This document shows, one piece after another, positions 19,901 to 34,900 of a stretch of 64,000 bases of DNA. Numbering within the stretch: the stretch's first letter is position 1; every line of letters begins with the position of its first letter. The notes under the pieces were generated by a model that saw nothing but the letters and a program-made list of their open reading frames with translations, did no database searches and was not told the DNA's origin. Source of the DNA: Candidatus Woesearchaeota archaeon (GTDB lineage Archaea; Nanobdellota; Nanobdellia; Woesearchaeales; ARS49); the NCBI GenBank assembly GCA_017609645.1, contig JAFCDQ010000001.1:248001-312000 (forward strand), given 5' to 3'. The translations under genes and the position numbers were made by a program.

Positions 19901-22900
19901 TATCATTAGCATTAGCTTCTGAACCTGCAGCAATTCCATTAATATAAAATTGTGCTGTTTTGGTTGCATCATCCCAAACTGCCACAACTTGATTCCAGGT
20001 ATTTAAGCTTACAGTGTCAGTACTCACTGCCACATCACCTACTCCTGTTCCATCGGTAAATAAAATAACTTTATTACTATATCCTAAACCAAATTGCCAG
20101 CCATCATAGAAATTATTTCCTATTATCATATTAAAAGTAGCGGCTATATTTATTGGATAAATCCATGATATAAAAGTTGCATCACTATTTACTAATTTTA
20201 GAGCATTACTTCCTGAAGTTATATTAATAAAATCCTCCTCTCCATCAAACTCTAAAGCAAGATCATCTTCAAATATTCCACTGTCTCTATCAACGTTATT
20301 TTCTGCAGTTCCAAGATTATTTCCAGTCTCATCATAAGTTCCTGCTTCTTTAGAGTAGAGTTCTTTGACTTGAGAAGAGTTTAATGATGTGTTGTAGATA
20401 CGAACGTTGTCTATTAGTCCATTCCAAGGAACATTCCCGGCAGAATTTGAGCCAATATAAACATTATCGTTCGACACTCTAATTGTATCCGCCCAAGAAG
20501 CAGTGTTTGTTTGTTCAACACCATTAACGTACATTTTTTGAATAGAGCCATTATAAATTCCTACTACATGAGTCCATTCCCTAGCAACTATATTATTATC
20601 TGAAACTGTAAAATGAGCACCTCCCCCACTATCCCAAACATAAAATTTAAGCTTAGCTACTCCATGATGCCAAAATAACCAGCTTCTTGCACCACCTCCA
20701 TCATCCTTAGCTAGCCAATCTTCGTTGCTACTAGCATCAGTAGTTTTTATCCAAGAACTTATTGTTATTTCAGAACCACCTTCTGCTTCATCAATATCCC
20801 CGCAATTTACATAATCATTACTTCCATCAAAACTTCTAGCTCCTCCAATATATCCTAAATTAGTATAAGCACTTCCTGAGTTTGTTCCATTGTTTGTGTT
20901 TAGTGCATAATCTTTAAAGTCAGTTGCAGAATTAAATTTCATATCTAATACTTGATTATAGTCAGGATTGGCTGCATTAAAAATATTTGTTGCATCGCTT
21001 CTATTTAACTTCCAATAACCAATTAAATCAGTAGCTGTTGTATTAACAGACGTATAATTTCCAAGACGATATCTTAAATCAATTTTTGTTCCAGCAGGTT
21101 CTGTTTCTAGCCAACTAAAGTTCTTCCAAACAGTAGCATCACTTCCAGTACTTATTGCATTAGTATATTTACCAAAGAATTTAACAGTATCTCCTTCTGT
21201 ATTAAACCGAGTAGCACGATATAATTCTGTAATTTCTTCTCGACTTAATGTTGTATTCCAAATGTAAAAACTGTCTATTGAACCATTGAACATATAATTA
21301 ACAGCACTCATATATCCGCCAATATAATTTAATGTAGACACAGCAGGATTAAAGCCATCAGAAACTGCTGGTTGATTACAACTACCTGTTGGGAAATCTT
21401 CAATATTGTCAATATAAAAAGTTATATTTCCTGCACTTTCTGCAGTTAGAACCACATGATGCCAATCATAATCATCAACTGTAACATCACTATAACAAGT
21501 TCTTTGAAGATTATTTGAATTTCTATAACTTAATAAAATCCTATTTGTTTGAGATCCATGGAATGCATAATATTGCGCAGTACTATCTCCTTGGCCAAAC
21601 ATTCTGAAAACAGAACCAATTTGATCTCTTCTTAACCAAAGACTCATAGTATAATTTTCTAAATAGCCAGTTCCACTGTTAAGAGTTATTATATCATTAT
21701 CTGTTACATTGAAAACATATCTTTCAAATTCATGAGTTGCACTATGAACTGTTCCATTATGATCTTGACCGCTAGTATCGTCTGCATTTGTTACAAAGTC
21801 CCATCTTCCAACTAAATTATTCAAAGCAGGCAATGTAATTAAACTATCAACAGGTTTTAATTCAGTATCAACATCTGTTGTTACATTATCAATTCCATTA
21901 GGAAATGTTACATTGAATGTATTATTGTTTGATGCAAAGTTTAATTCTCCTGTTTGATATATTGCTTCACAATTATATTCAAAACTTCCTGCAGAGGGTA
22001 AAATATAAGTCCAATTTTGTGAAACTGAAATTGCTGCAGTAATTTGCGTATTACTATGAACCAAACTATCATCACTAGCATTCCAAATATACAAAGTCAT
22101 ATTAACGATGTTTCCATTATTACTTACTGCATTACATCTAAAGTCCACATTTCTTCCTGGTAAAACAGTATCATTAAGAGGATAAATTAATGTTAAACTT
22201 GGAGGCACATAAGTAGAAACATATTCAACACTGCCAAACACAGGAGTATTACTTCCATTAGTTGTATTTAACAAAGCTTGATATTGTATTGCTCTTCCTG
22301 TTTGATTATTCAAATCAATAGGACTTGCGGCTTGATAAGTACTCCAACCAGACCAATTTGTGTAAAGTGCTTCTATTTCAATAGGGGTTAAAGTTCTGTT
22401 GTAGATTGCAACGCTGTCAATTGTTCCATTGAAAAAGTTTTGAGCTTGATCAGAATTTGCGCCTAATACAAATCCAGTAGTAGCGCTTGTACTTGGACTG
22501 CTAGCACTTGTTTGATTTACTGAGTTTAAAAAGAATTCATTCTTTAAATCATCATAATGATTCATCACAATTAAATACCAAGTATCACGAAGAATTCCAT
22601 TAAAATCAGTAGCAGATTTTGGGTGAGAAGAAGCACCATCCCAATGACCTACTCTTAAATCAGAAATTGCAAATACAGGAAATCCAACATATTGTATTGA
22701 TACTTTGTCATTCGCACCTAAAACATGACTGAAAATATTATTATATGTTCCCCAAGGCTCGCCGTTTCCTCTGATCTTTGTCCAAACTGCAATACTATAA
22801 TTGTTGTTTAACGTAAGATCACTTACAGTTGAGAAATTAGCAAAGTCATCAACACCATCAAATTCTAAAGCCAAATCATTATTAAATATTCCAGCAGTTC

Positions 22901-25900
22901 TATCAACATTGTTTATAGCTGTTCCATGATTATTATTTACTTCATCATAAGTGCCTGCTTCTTTCGAGTAGAGTTCTTGTATTTGTGAATTTGTTAAACT
23001 TGTATTGTAGACTCTGACATTATCAATTACTGATTCACTAGGTAATCCACTATCAGGACAATATCCTATAAATGTTGTTGTATTGCCTGGTGTAATGTCA
23101 ACAAACCAAGGATTTTTAGAATTTATTTCACCATTTACAAAAATACTTATGCCTGTGCCATTAAATCTTCCTACTAAGTGTAACCATTCATTATTTCTTC
23201 CAGCAACACTTATAGATATAGCATCAGTCATAGATGCATCATTTGCTATTGTAAATTTTGCAGCGTCGAAATTTATACCTACTCGCCATCCGCCCCATCC
23301 TGCAGCAGTTTCTATGTTTGATATTAATGTTTGTCTTGAGCCTGCTGGTGCAACATCAGGCGTTTTAATCCAACCTGAAACAGTGAATGGCTCAGAAGCA
23401 CTACTAAAATTCAAATCAGGTCCTGTAGTAATACCAATTCTATCATTACTACCATCAAACACTCTTGCTCCTCCAATATAACCTAAATTAGTATAAGCAC
23501 TTCCCTCATTAGTTCCATTATTCTCTCGTCCTGAATAATCTGCAAAGTCTGTTGCTGAATTAAACTTCATATGCAATACTTGATAACTATCAGGATTACT
23601 TGTTCCAAACTGATTTGTTCCATCACTTCTATTCAACTTCCAATAACCAATTAAATTAGCATCAGATGTATCAACAGGAGTAAAATTACCCATTCTATAT
23701 CTTACTTTAATATTTGTACCAGCAGGTTCTGTTTCCTGCCAACTGAAATTCTTCCAAATAGTAGCATTACTTCGAGTACTAATAGCATTAGTATGCCTGC
23801 CAAAGAATTTAACAGTATCTCCTTCTGTATTAAATCTAGTAGCACGATAAAGTTCACGGATTTCTTCAGCAGATAAAGAAGTATTCCAGAGGTATGCGTT
23901 TTCTAAGCTACCGTTAAACCATCCCGTATTCCCTGCAGTACTGCCAATGGTTATATCATAATTTGTGCTGTCTTGCATTCCGCCAGGCGTAGCACCAGCT
24001 CCCACAACAGAACCATCAATATATAGATTAATATTAGTTCCATTATAAACGCAAATAGCTTGATGCCAAAATCCATCATTTAAGACGGCAGACCACAATG
24101 AACCAGGACTGGAACTACCATTATCAACATAACATCTTAATCTTTCGGTTGTTCCCATCCTAAGACTCCACGCACGATTTCCTACTCCTGCATTAAGCCA
24201 TTGGTTAAATAATTCAGAATTCGCCGGCAGTTGAGCACTTGTTTTAAACCATAAACCCCAACTCATATTAATGTTAGAAGTATTAAGATTATCAGTTATA
24301 ATAATATTATCATTCACTCCATCAAACTCATACCTCTCAAAAGTATGAGTAGAACCATGAACTGTTCCATTATTTCCATATATAGAAGTATCTGTTGCAT
24401 CTTCTTCAAAGTCCCATCTTCCGACTAAATTATTCAATCTAGGAAGAGTTTCTAAACTATCAAATGGTTTTAATTCAGTATCAACATCTGTTGTTACATT
24501 ATTACCCGCTGAATTAAAAGTTACATTAAATGTAAAATTACCTGAAGCGAATGATGAATACAAATCATCTTTCTCAGCTTCACAAATATAATAATAAGTT
24601 CCATTACTTGGTAAAGTATAAGTCCAGTTTTGTGAAACAGACAATGCATTAATAGTTTGAGTGTTACTATAAACTAAACTTCCTCCTGACTTCCAGATAA
24701 ACAAAGTAATATTTCTTATATTATAAGCAGTAGTAGAAGCAGTACATCTAAAGTCAACATTTCTTCCATTTAATATTGTGTCATTGACAGGATAAAGTAA
24801 AGTAACAACAGGAGGAATTGAACTTGTACTTTCAAAACTGCCAAACACAGGTGTAACAGAATCATTACTGGTGTTTAACAAAGCCTGATACTGCAAAGCA
24901 CGAGATGTAACATTTCCTAAATCAACAGGACCACTTGTAGAATAAGTACTCCAACCAGACCAATTAATGTATAAGTCGCTGATTTCATTAGAAGATAAAG
25001 TTCTATTGTAAATTGCAACAGAATCAATTGAACCATTAAAAGGCTGAAAAATAGTACTTCCAGCTATTCTTGCTCCTATAGTAACGGCTTTAGTAGTATC
25101 TGCAAAACCATTACAAACTCCTGCGGAAGCAGTGCCTCTTTTTGTTCCATCAATATAAATTTGTAAATCATTACAATCTGTTGAACCATTATTAATTCCA
25201 ACAACATGATGCCATTCTCCATCTTGAATTCCTGCTGTTCCTGTATAAACATAACCATTCCAATCACCAAACATAATTCTATCAGAAGTAATTCCAGAAG
25301 TAAACTTGTAAAATTGATAACCTCCTGTATTATCTTCTCTGGAAACAATATTTTTATGTGCTATTGAGGCATCTAAAGTTTTAAGCCACACACTTATCGC
25401 CAAATTTTCTTGAATATTTAATGAACTGTCACTAGTAGTATTAATCCAATCATCAACACCATCAAACTCTAAAGCAAGATCATTACTAAATATTCCTGCA
25501 GATCTATCAACATTATTATAAGCAGTTCCAAGATTATTTCCAGTCTCATCATAAGTTCCTGCTTCTTTAGAGTAGATTTCTTCAAGTTGAGCTTGGGTTA
25601 AATATGTATTATTATAAATTCTTACATTATCTATCATTCCACTTATACCATAAGAATGACCTATAGAATAATCACCAACATAATAAGCAGAAGAAGCGCC
25701 AATATTACCTACATCAGTATCGCAAGTCCAAGCATTACCATCAACAGATATACAACACGCATCACTTAATACATCTGAAGAAACTTTCGTAGCTATAAAA
25801 TGCCAACCGTCATGATAATTTGTATAATCTGTAGATACTAAACAGGCATTACTGTTATACATTCTTAAATTATTAGCAGTACTTAATCCAAACCGTGCTA

Positions 25901-28900
25901 CTGCATCACTCATTCCAACAACAACTGCCTGACCGCCTCCACCTAAATAAAAGTCTTTAACCCAAGCAGTTATAGTAAATTCACTATTCGCAGATATCGC
26001 AGTAAAAGCACTATTGTATACGACGTTAGTAGTTCCATCAAAACTTCTTGCCCCTCCAATATATCCTACATTTGTATAAGCACTGCCATCATTTGTTCCA
26101 CTGTAACCTTTTCCTGAATAATCATAAAAGTCTGTTTTATTATTGAATTTTAAATGCAACACTTGATTATCATCAATCGTTGAATTGCCAGTTGTTCCAT
26201 CACTTCTATTCAACTTCCAATAACCAACTAAATCAGAATCTGTTACATCAACAGGAGTGTAATTTCCAAGACGATATCTTAAATCAATTGTTGTTCCAAC
26301 AGGCTCTGTTTCAGACCAAGTAAGATTAGTCCAAACACTATTATCATTACCAGAATCAATAGCATTAGTATATCTTCCAATATAATCAACAGTATTTCCT
26401 TCTGTATTGAAGCGAGTTGCACGATAAAGTTCTGTTATTTCTTCTGCAGTTAAGGAGGTGTTCCAGATTTGAACAGAGTCTATGCTTCCATTTAAATCTT
26501 GTCCATAAGTAGGATTTAACCATCCGATATAAGATTGTCCTCCAACATTATAAGGAGTATCTGACCATTCACTTCTTTTTACGCCATCTGAATAAACACT
26601 TACATTTGTTCCATTAAAAGTCATTGTATGCATATGCCAATCATTTAATGAAGGAACGTATCCTCCACCTTGTACTTGTCCATAATAACCATATAATGCC
26701 CCCCAACAAAAAATGATACGGAAATTATTAACATTAACATTTGCAAAAGTTTGGCACTCATTATCTGTTCTTTTAGCCCAAACATTCATTGTAACATTAT
26801 TAGTGCCTAAAGTAATGCTGCCTACATCTATATACTCATCACTTCCATCAAAATCATACCTCTCAAAAGTATGAGTTGCTCCACTTACTGTTCCATTATG
26901 ATCTTGTCCAGAACTATCATCTGCATTTGTTACAAAGTCCCACCTGCCAACTAAATTATTCATTCGAGGTAATTGAATTAAACTATCAACAGGTTTTAAT
27001 TCAGTATCAACATCTGTTGTAACATTTCCATAAAAGTTAGCTTCTGGGAAAGTAACAGTAAAAGTATTGTTTGTTATAGAAAAATTATAACTAGCAAAAT
27101 TATCAGAAGCATTACAATTAAATTCATAAGTTCCATCACTTGGCAAGATATAAGTCCAGTTCTGACTTACAGAAATAGCATTAACGCTCTGTTTATTACT
27201 ATAAATCAAATCTTTTGTTGAATTCCAAATATACAAAGTTAAACTTGTAACATTATCTACACTAGGACTTTGAGCATTACATCTAAAGTCAATATTCCTG
27301 CCATTTAAAACAGTATTATTAACAGGATAAACTAAAGTAACACCAGGAGCTACATTACAAGGCTCCCAAACATTTGCAGAAATATTTACACCTGAAATTG
27401 ACACATTAATAGTTCCATTAGTAACATTTGAAGTATTTGTTCCAGGAATCGAAACTTCCCAAAATACATCAGTAAAATTAATTGGTTCATCATTAATCAA
27501 AGAAACATTCGCAGTATGATACTGCCTGCCTGCAACAAACTGAGAACAAGTACCATTTCTACCCCAACTAGATTTAGTTAAATTAATTGCGCCACTTTCA
27601 TTCCATCTAAAAATAGAACTATTTTCTCCAGATGCAGCAACAATCAAACTCTTATTTCCACAATCAATCTCAGAATAAGAATCAGAAGTATCCCCTTCAC
27701 CAGAACCATTCCAATAAGCACCATCACTACAAGCATCTAACAAAGTAACATTTGCACTAAGTTCTGCAGCATTACTAACCGTAACATTACATTTTTCATA
27801 AGCAGTAACATTAGCAATAGTTATGTTTGTAGTATCTTGTTCAGGAATACAATCACTTGCAGACAAAGAATAATTCCAAGTATAACAAAGAGTTTCATTA
27901 GTAATATTATGTTGAGGAGAACTAATATCCCATTCAACATCATCATTTGCACCAGATTCTTTATGATACTCACCATTACTAGTACCAATAACAGGAGCAC
28001 AAATACCCATTAAATTAGCGCCCATCATTCCAAGATCAATAGAAGAATCAAAATTAAAATCACCATGACCTGCATAATAGAAAACATTTGTGAAAGAATA
28101 ATCAGTAGCAACAATATCAAGATATCCATCTTTGTTATAGTCCCAAACATCCATAGGCATATAATTATTTGGGCCATCAATATTGGTAGTAGCTCTTGCC
28201 TGGAATGTACCATCTCCCTTTCCTTTGAAGTAATCGACAATACCATAACCCCTATACTCAACTAGAATATCATCAAAGCCATCATTATCCATATCTCCTG
28301 CAGCCACACCATAATTATAAGTATTACGTGCAGTTAAACCAGTATCTAAAACTGTGAAAGTTCCTGCACCATCAGTATTATTTAAAATATAAATCTTATT
28401 TGTATTTGTTCCAAATACAACATCATAATCACCATCATCATCAAAATCAAGAGCAGCTTTGCCATAAATAACAGTATCAGGACCTGCAGCAGTTATCACA
28501 ATTTTTTTGAAATCACCAGAACCATTACCTGCAAACAACCAAAGATCATCATTATTGCCAGAAACAACAAAATCATAATGATTATCACCAGTAAAGTCTT
28601 GAGTGGCAATATCCATAACATAATTAGGAGTTGTAATAGTTCCAATTAAAGTTCTAGTAAAAGTACCTTCTGCAGTATGCTCAAATAAATACATATTACC
28701 TTGTGCGCCACTAACAAAATCAAAACTATTATCATCCTCTACAAAATCAGCAATACCACAACCCCAAGAATAATATCCCATATCACTTTCATAAGTATTA
28801 TCCTGAAAAGACTTGTCACCAAAACTCTTCATATAATAAACCCGAGCATAATAATCAGTAGTTATAACAAAATCATCTTTAGGAACATAAACTCCAGAAC

Positions 28901-31900
28901 AATTATTACCTTTACAAATAGACCATTCAGTAATATTAGAATATAAAGACTTGCCTGCATCATGATACCAACCAGTAGTTCTTGATTCACTACCAAGAAG
29001 ATTATCAACAGTAACTGTTTTATCATAAGTAAGAGCATTTGAACTATTTTCATACAAAGCATCATACCTATCTTTTATAGCAAGACAAGAACGAGCAGCT
29101 TTAGCAGAAGAACTACCATCATCTTCTTGAGTCCAATTACTAACAGATTCCTTAACCCAAACTTCTCCTGCCCAAAAGATTCCACTTTCTTCAAGCCTAA
29201 TAAGATCGTTTAAAGCATAATCTCCTCGATAAGTTGCAGCGCCATAATTTCCAGATAAAGTTTGCACTGTAGAACCTCCGATTTTAAGTCTTGCTGTTCC
29301 GCTATACCAATTTCCCCATTTCACATAAACTTCATTTGCATAAGAAGGAAGTGTTTTTTGTATATATCCAACAGGAGCACCACCATAAAACAACTGAAGA
29401 TAACCTTTTACTCTAGTATAACTTGGATTTTCAATACCGTTGATATATGTTGTATATCCTGCATAAGTTAAATTAGCCAAGCTTTTGATATTTGAATAAC
29501 CTATTGCAGCACCATAAGGATCACTATCTCCACCAAGAGAAGATACAAAATTATCAAGCAACATCCAGCCACCACCCTCCTCACTCATATCACAATAAAT
29601 TTGAAATGAAGCATTTCCACCAGGACCATCTGGATCAATCCAATAAATTCCATTAAGAAGACGAGGAGTTCCTTCTTCAATAACAGGAATTTCAGATTGT
29701 GATTCAGCATGCCAAGTAACGTTTGCTTTAACACCAAAAACATCAAAGTCTTTAGAATCTACTTCATTTTGATTATCTCTACATTCAACCTGATACATCC
29801 AATCACCTTGAAGACTTTTATCAGGACAACCAGCACTTCCAACACCATCAGCATCAACAGTACAAGAACAAGCACAAGAAGTTCCTACACAATTTGCCCA
29901 ATCAGGAGGATTATGACTAACACCTTCTTGAGTTCCAGCAAACCTGCAATCGCTCATACCATAAACAGTATCTAAATCATAACAATTACCAGAAAGCGTT
30001 AAAGTTTCAGTATTATTAAATAGCACAGGAGTAAAAGTAGCAGGTCCTGCAGTAGGTCTGTCAGTCCATAAAGTAGAGAAGTTTAAATGAAAAACAGAAC
30101 TAGGATTTCCAACAGAATCTTGACAAATAAAATAATAATCATAATTATTCTCATTAATTAATTGAACTCTATGGAAATGCGTTGTCTGATAATCAATAGA
30201 AATCCAATACATATCATCCCAGGCATCACCAACTTGTTCAGAAAACTTACAAACAGCAGGTTCATCTGTAGTAATTGTAACAGTGTATTCATAAGTATTT
30301 TCTTCAGTAATTGAAGGATCAACAACATCTGTATTATTTAGAGGAAGATAATCAGAAATAACAGGAGGAGTTGAATCAATCTCAAACTCATAACTAGTAT
30401 TCATCAAAGTTAAATCATCAGTATTTCTCATAACACTTCCAGAAGCATTTGTTACTTCAACCCAAACTCTATAAATTCCATCAGGATTACTCGCTGTGTT
30501 CCAACCACCTTTATTTAGCCATAAAGCATCAAGCTTAATGTAATTGCCAACAGAAATATTTTGATCAGATAAATTAACAACTATACTAGCATTATGCCAT
30601 TTTCCACCTGTAAAATTCTGAACTTTCATAGTAACAAAAGCAGAAATATTATTCTTAGTTCCAGTATTATCGATCCTAGATTGAGGAGGAGCAGTCATAA
30701 CTTCTCCCAAAGTTATCTTAGGAGCGCCAACACCAAGAGCTCCTGGATCTTTCTCACCAGAAATCAATAAACTATCTCCATAATAAGAACCAAGATATCC
30801 TAAACCATAAGCTTTAGTCCATTCACGAGTTGTAGTAGAAGAGTTAAAAGCAAACAATGCACCTCCACTATTTCCTGTAATTAATTCAACAGTACCATCT
30901 CCATCAATATCGCCAAATCTCGTAGCATAATTATAAGCTCCAACATCAATACCTGCGCCATATTCTAAAGTATAAGCTCCTGTGCTAGTAAGATTATAAA
31001 CATGAATATTACCTTCATAATCACCATAAACAGTTTCCATATTACCATCAGCATCCCAATCAAGAACATCAGGATAACCAATATAACTTCCTGTATCAGG
31101 ACCTAAAGAAGATTCTCTATAACCTGTGTGATCATAGGAATAAAATTTAAATTGATCAGCATCAGCAATCAAAACTTCATATTTTCCATCATCATCTGGA
31201 TCTGCTAAAGTAACACCTTGATGTACTCCTACGGTTTCCCAAATTAATTGTTCATGCTCATACTCAACACCATTATAATTCCAAATATTAATACCTTCAT
31301 CAAGATAATGTCCAGTAATAATTTGAAATTCACCGTCATTATCAACATCACCACAACCTACATGAAATTGATCATCAACTTGTTTTTCCTGAATAACAGG
31401 ATCAGTAGTTGCTTTCCAATAAGTAGGATCAGTAATAGTTAAAGTAGCTTCTAAAACATAAGCAGCGCCATCCCACCCCCAAATTTTAACATTATCATAA
31501 CTATAACCAGGAAGAATAATTTCATCATAACCATCTCTATCAACATCACAAACACTAACCCCATAATGAGTAGTACCAGTAATAAAATTATCAATCTCTT
31601 CATAATCATCAGTAGTTTTATTATACTCATAAACAGGAATATCATCAGTTGAAGCGATAGGTGCAGCAACAAAATCAGGAATACCATTGCCATTAGTATC
31701 ACCAATAGCAAGAGAAACCCAACTTCCTAAATCAGGACTAGTCCAATTAACATTATGAGCAGGATCTTCACCATTAATAACAATTGCAAAACCATTTTGT
31801 GATCCCGCAACAATTTCTCTCAAACCATCTTGGTCTAAATCCGTTTCAGGATAAAAGAAAATCTGAGAATCATCAAAAGCAACAGGAGCTGATTTAGCAC

Positions 31901-34900
31901 CATTCTCTGTTTTATCAAAGAAAATATAATAATTTCTAATAGTATCTTTTACCGTCGTTCCATTAAGCACCCAATCAATCCTGCCATAAGCATTAGTTGC
32001 AGCATCGTAATCAATAGCTCTGTGGATAAATTTACTTGGAAGTTCAGCTAATAATGCACCATTAGTTTTATTATATTCCACAATACGATAACAATTATCA
32101 CACATAGTGCCAGTAGTATTAGCATCTGCAAATAAGATAGTGAAGTTTAATCCTAATTGAATCAAATAATCTGTTCTATTATATTTCGTAGCATTAATTG
32201 CAACAGGAAGCTTATAAGTCCAGTTAGATTGCCACCAAGGATCAAGCAAAGCATAACTATTGCTTTCGCTTTTTGCTTCAATCATAAATTCTCCACTAGA
32301 ACTTTCTGGGAAAATCAACATTGCTTTGAATTCTTTAAACTCTCCTTTTTTCAGAGATATGCTGTTAATCTTTTTCTTCGCACTAAAAGTATTCTTTTTA
32401 TTATTCAAAGCAAAAGTCTTATTTTCTTTATCTTTGTCAGATAAAATCGCGAATTGCAAATTATTAATCTCTTCATCAATCTTACTCTCTAAAATTAAAG
32501 ATTCTTGATTATTCCCATCATTAACAGAAATTTCAGAAAATACTTCTTTTTGTTTAATAACAGATTCTGTGCCAATAACAAATTTATCTATAGTGCAGGT
32601 TTTTTTGTTTTCAGTAACATTATCACAATTTCCTTCATTAGTCGAATTCAAATCAGAATTGCATTCCCAAGTTTCAAAAGTCATAAAGCAAGCATTATTA
32701 ACAATATTTTCTTTGAAAGTATTATTAATTGTTGAATTATCATTAATAATTAGAGTGTTATTCTCATCTATTAACTCAGCAACATCTTTAATAACTTTAT
32801 CGGTATTTTTAACTTCTATAAACTGAGTATTATTTTCTTCACCAGGGTCACAGGCATTAATGGTCTTATTAATGAAATTCCAACCGTCATTACAATAAAA
32901 CTCTTTTTTGCCATAAACTGGTTTTTCTAATTCAACATTTTCATAAATTACTTCTGAAACTTTACCAATAGAACCTTTATCCTGGAATAAGAAATTAACG
33001 TCAACAGTTTCATCTTTATCTCCTTTATTTTCAATGAAAAATCTAAACTCAGACTGCATAACTCCAGAATATATTTTTTCATCAGAAGTAACTTCAAGAC
33101 CTTCTGAGAATGGACCTATCTCGGTCATTTTGAAATCAGGAACAATATATTTTGAAGCATTACTTTCTCCAGGAGGATCAGTAACATAAACAATCTCATT
33201 AGCACCATAATAATTAGTAATAGTTCCCACAGACATATCTGTGCTAAAAGTAGAAGTATTAATATCAAAAGTAAAAGCAACATCAACTGTATTTAAAACA
33301 GGAGTTAAAGAATTATTAGTAGTATTTAATCTAGCTTCGTATTGCAAAGTGTTTGCTGTTTCATTCTTTAACTGAATAGGACTTGTATCATCATACTCAT
33401 TCCAGCCAGACCAAGTAAAGTATAAATCACTTATTTCATTAGAAGATAAAGTTCTATTGTAAATTGCTACAGAATCAATTGAACCATTAAAATAATAATT
33501 AGCTCTTTCTACATCACCACCAATACTAGTCGTGAAAGTATTACTGTTTATTCCTGGAGGAATTACTCCAGTAGTTGTTGAAGCAACTTTAGAACCATCA
33601 ACATATAAATTAACATTTGGATCACTTGCATTATAAACAGCTGCTAACTGAACCCATTGATTCAAAGAAATTTCAGCATCTGCTAATTCATATCGACTTG
33701 TGACATTAACATACAACACAGGTTTTGCGTTATTACCACTTAATCCAAACCAATAACCTAAACTACCAAATCTAGACAAAATAGCATTAAATCCTGTTTT
33801 TCCTTTTACATAAACCCAACTTACAATACTGAGATTATTAGTGATATCTAAACTATTACTTTCTGTTACATTAACACCTGCGCTGTTTCCATCAAACTCT
33901 AAAGCACCATCGTTATCAAACAAACCACTATCTCTATCAACATTATTCTCAGCTTTACCATGATTACTTCCTTTAATATCATATGTTCCTGCTTCTTTAG
34001 AATAAAGTTCTTTGACTTGTGTTGCGTTTAAGGATGTGTTGTAAAGACGAATATTATCTATTAAACCATTAAATCTATATCCTCCTGAATAATAATAACC
34101 CGCATATAACTTATTAGCATTTTGATCCAAACTGCCTTTAGCAAGCGCACTAGAACTTTGAGGAAGCGCATCCCAATAACAAGTCGTAACATTGTTTCCA
34201 TAAGTTAAAAATACATGATGCCACTCGTCTCTGAAATTATCTAAATCTTTTCCACAAGAAAGAGTTGTATCACCTGCAGATGCATACAGTCTAACCTCTA
34301 AATTTCCAGTAACTCCTGTGTCAATAGTATAAGAGCTATATTTACTTAGGATTCCCGCATAATTATTATCAGGAGGCCCTGCATAATTAATCCAAGCACC
34401 AATACTTAATTCATCCCCTGTAATATCTAAATCACCAAAATCAACATAGTCATTGACAGCATCAAAACTCCTAGCACCACCAATATACCCTAAATTAGTA
34501 TAAGCACTTCCATAATTTGTTCCTGTATTTCCATGACCCGAATAATCAGTGAAATCACTTTCTGAATTAAACTTCATATGCAACATTTGATTATCATCAG
34601 GAATACTTGTTCCGAATTGATTTGTTCCATCACTTCTATTTAACTTCCAATAACTAACTAAATCAGAATCTGTTTCATCAACACGAGTAAAATTACCTGA
34701 ACGATACCTTAATTCAATAATTGTGTCTGTTGGTTCTGTAGAAGTCCAACTAATATTTTTCCATTCCAAGAAACGATTAGTCTTTTTCACAAGACCTCCT
34801 GTGAAAGTTCCAGAATAAGTCTGAGTATTTCCAGAAGTATTGAAACGAGTTTCATTATATAATAATTCTATTTCTTGAGGTGTTAAGGAAGTGTTCCAGA

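Noticed and set aside
15519-33000. Many 60-130 codon ORFs on both strands inside the giant gene
   Set aside because: They are low-complexity shadows of the repetitive coding sequence, rich in Ile/Leu/Met or Thr/Ser, without start signals.
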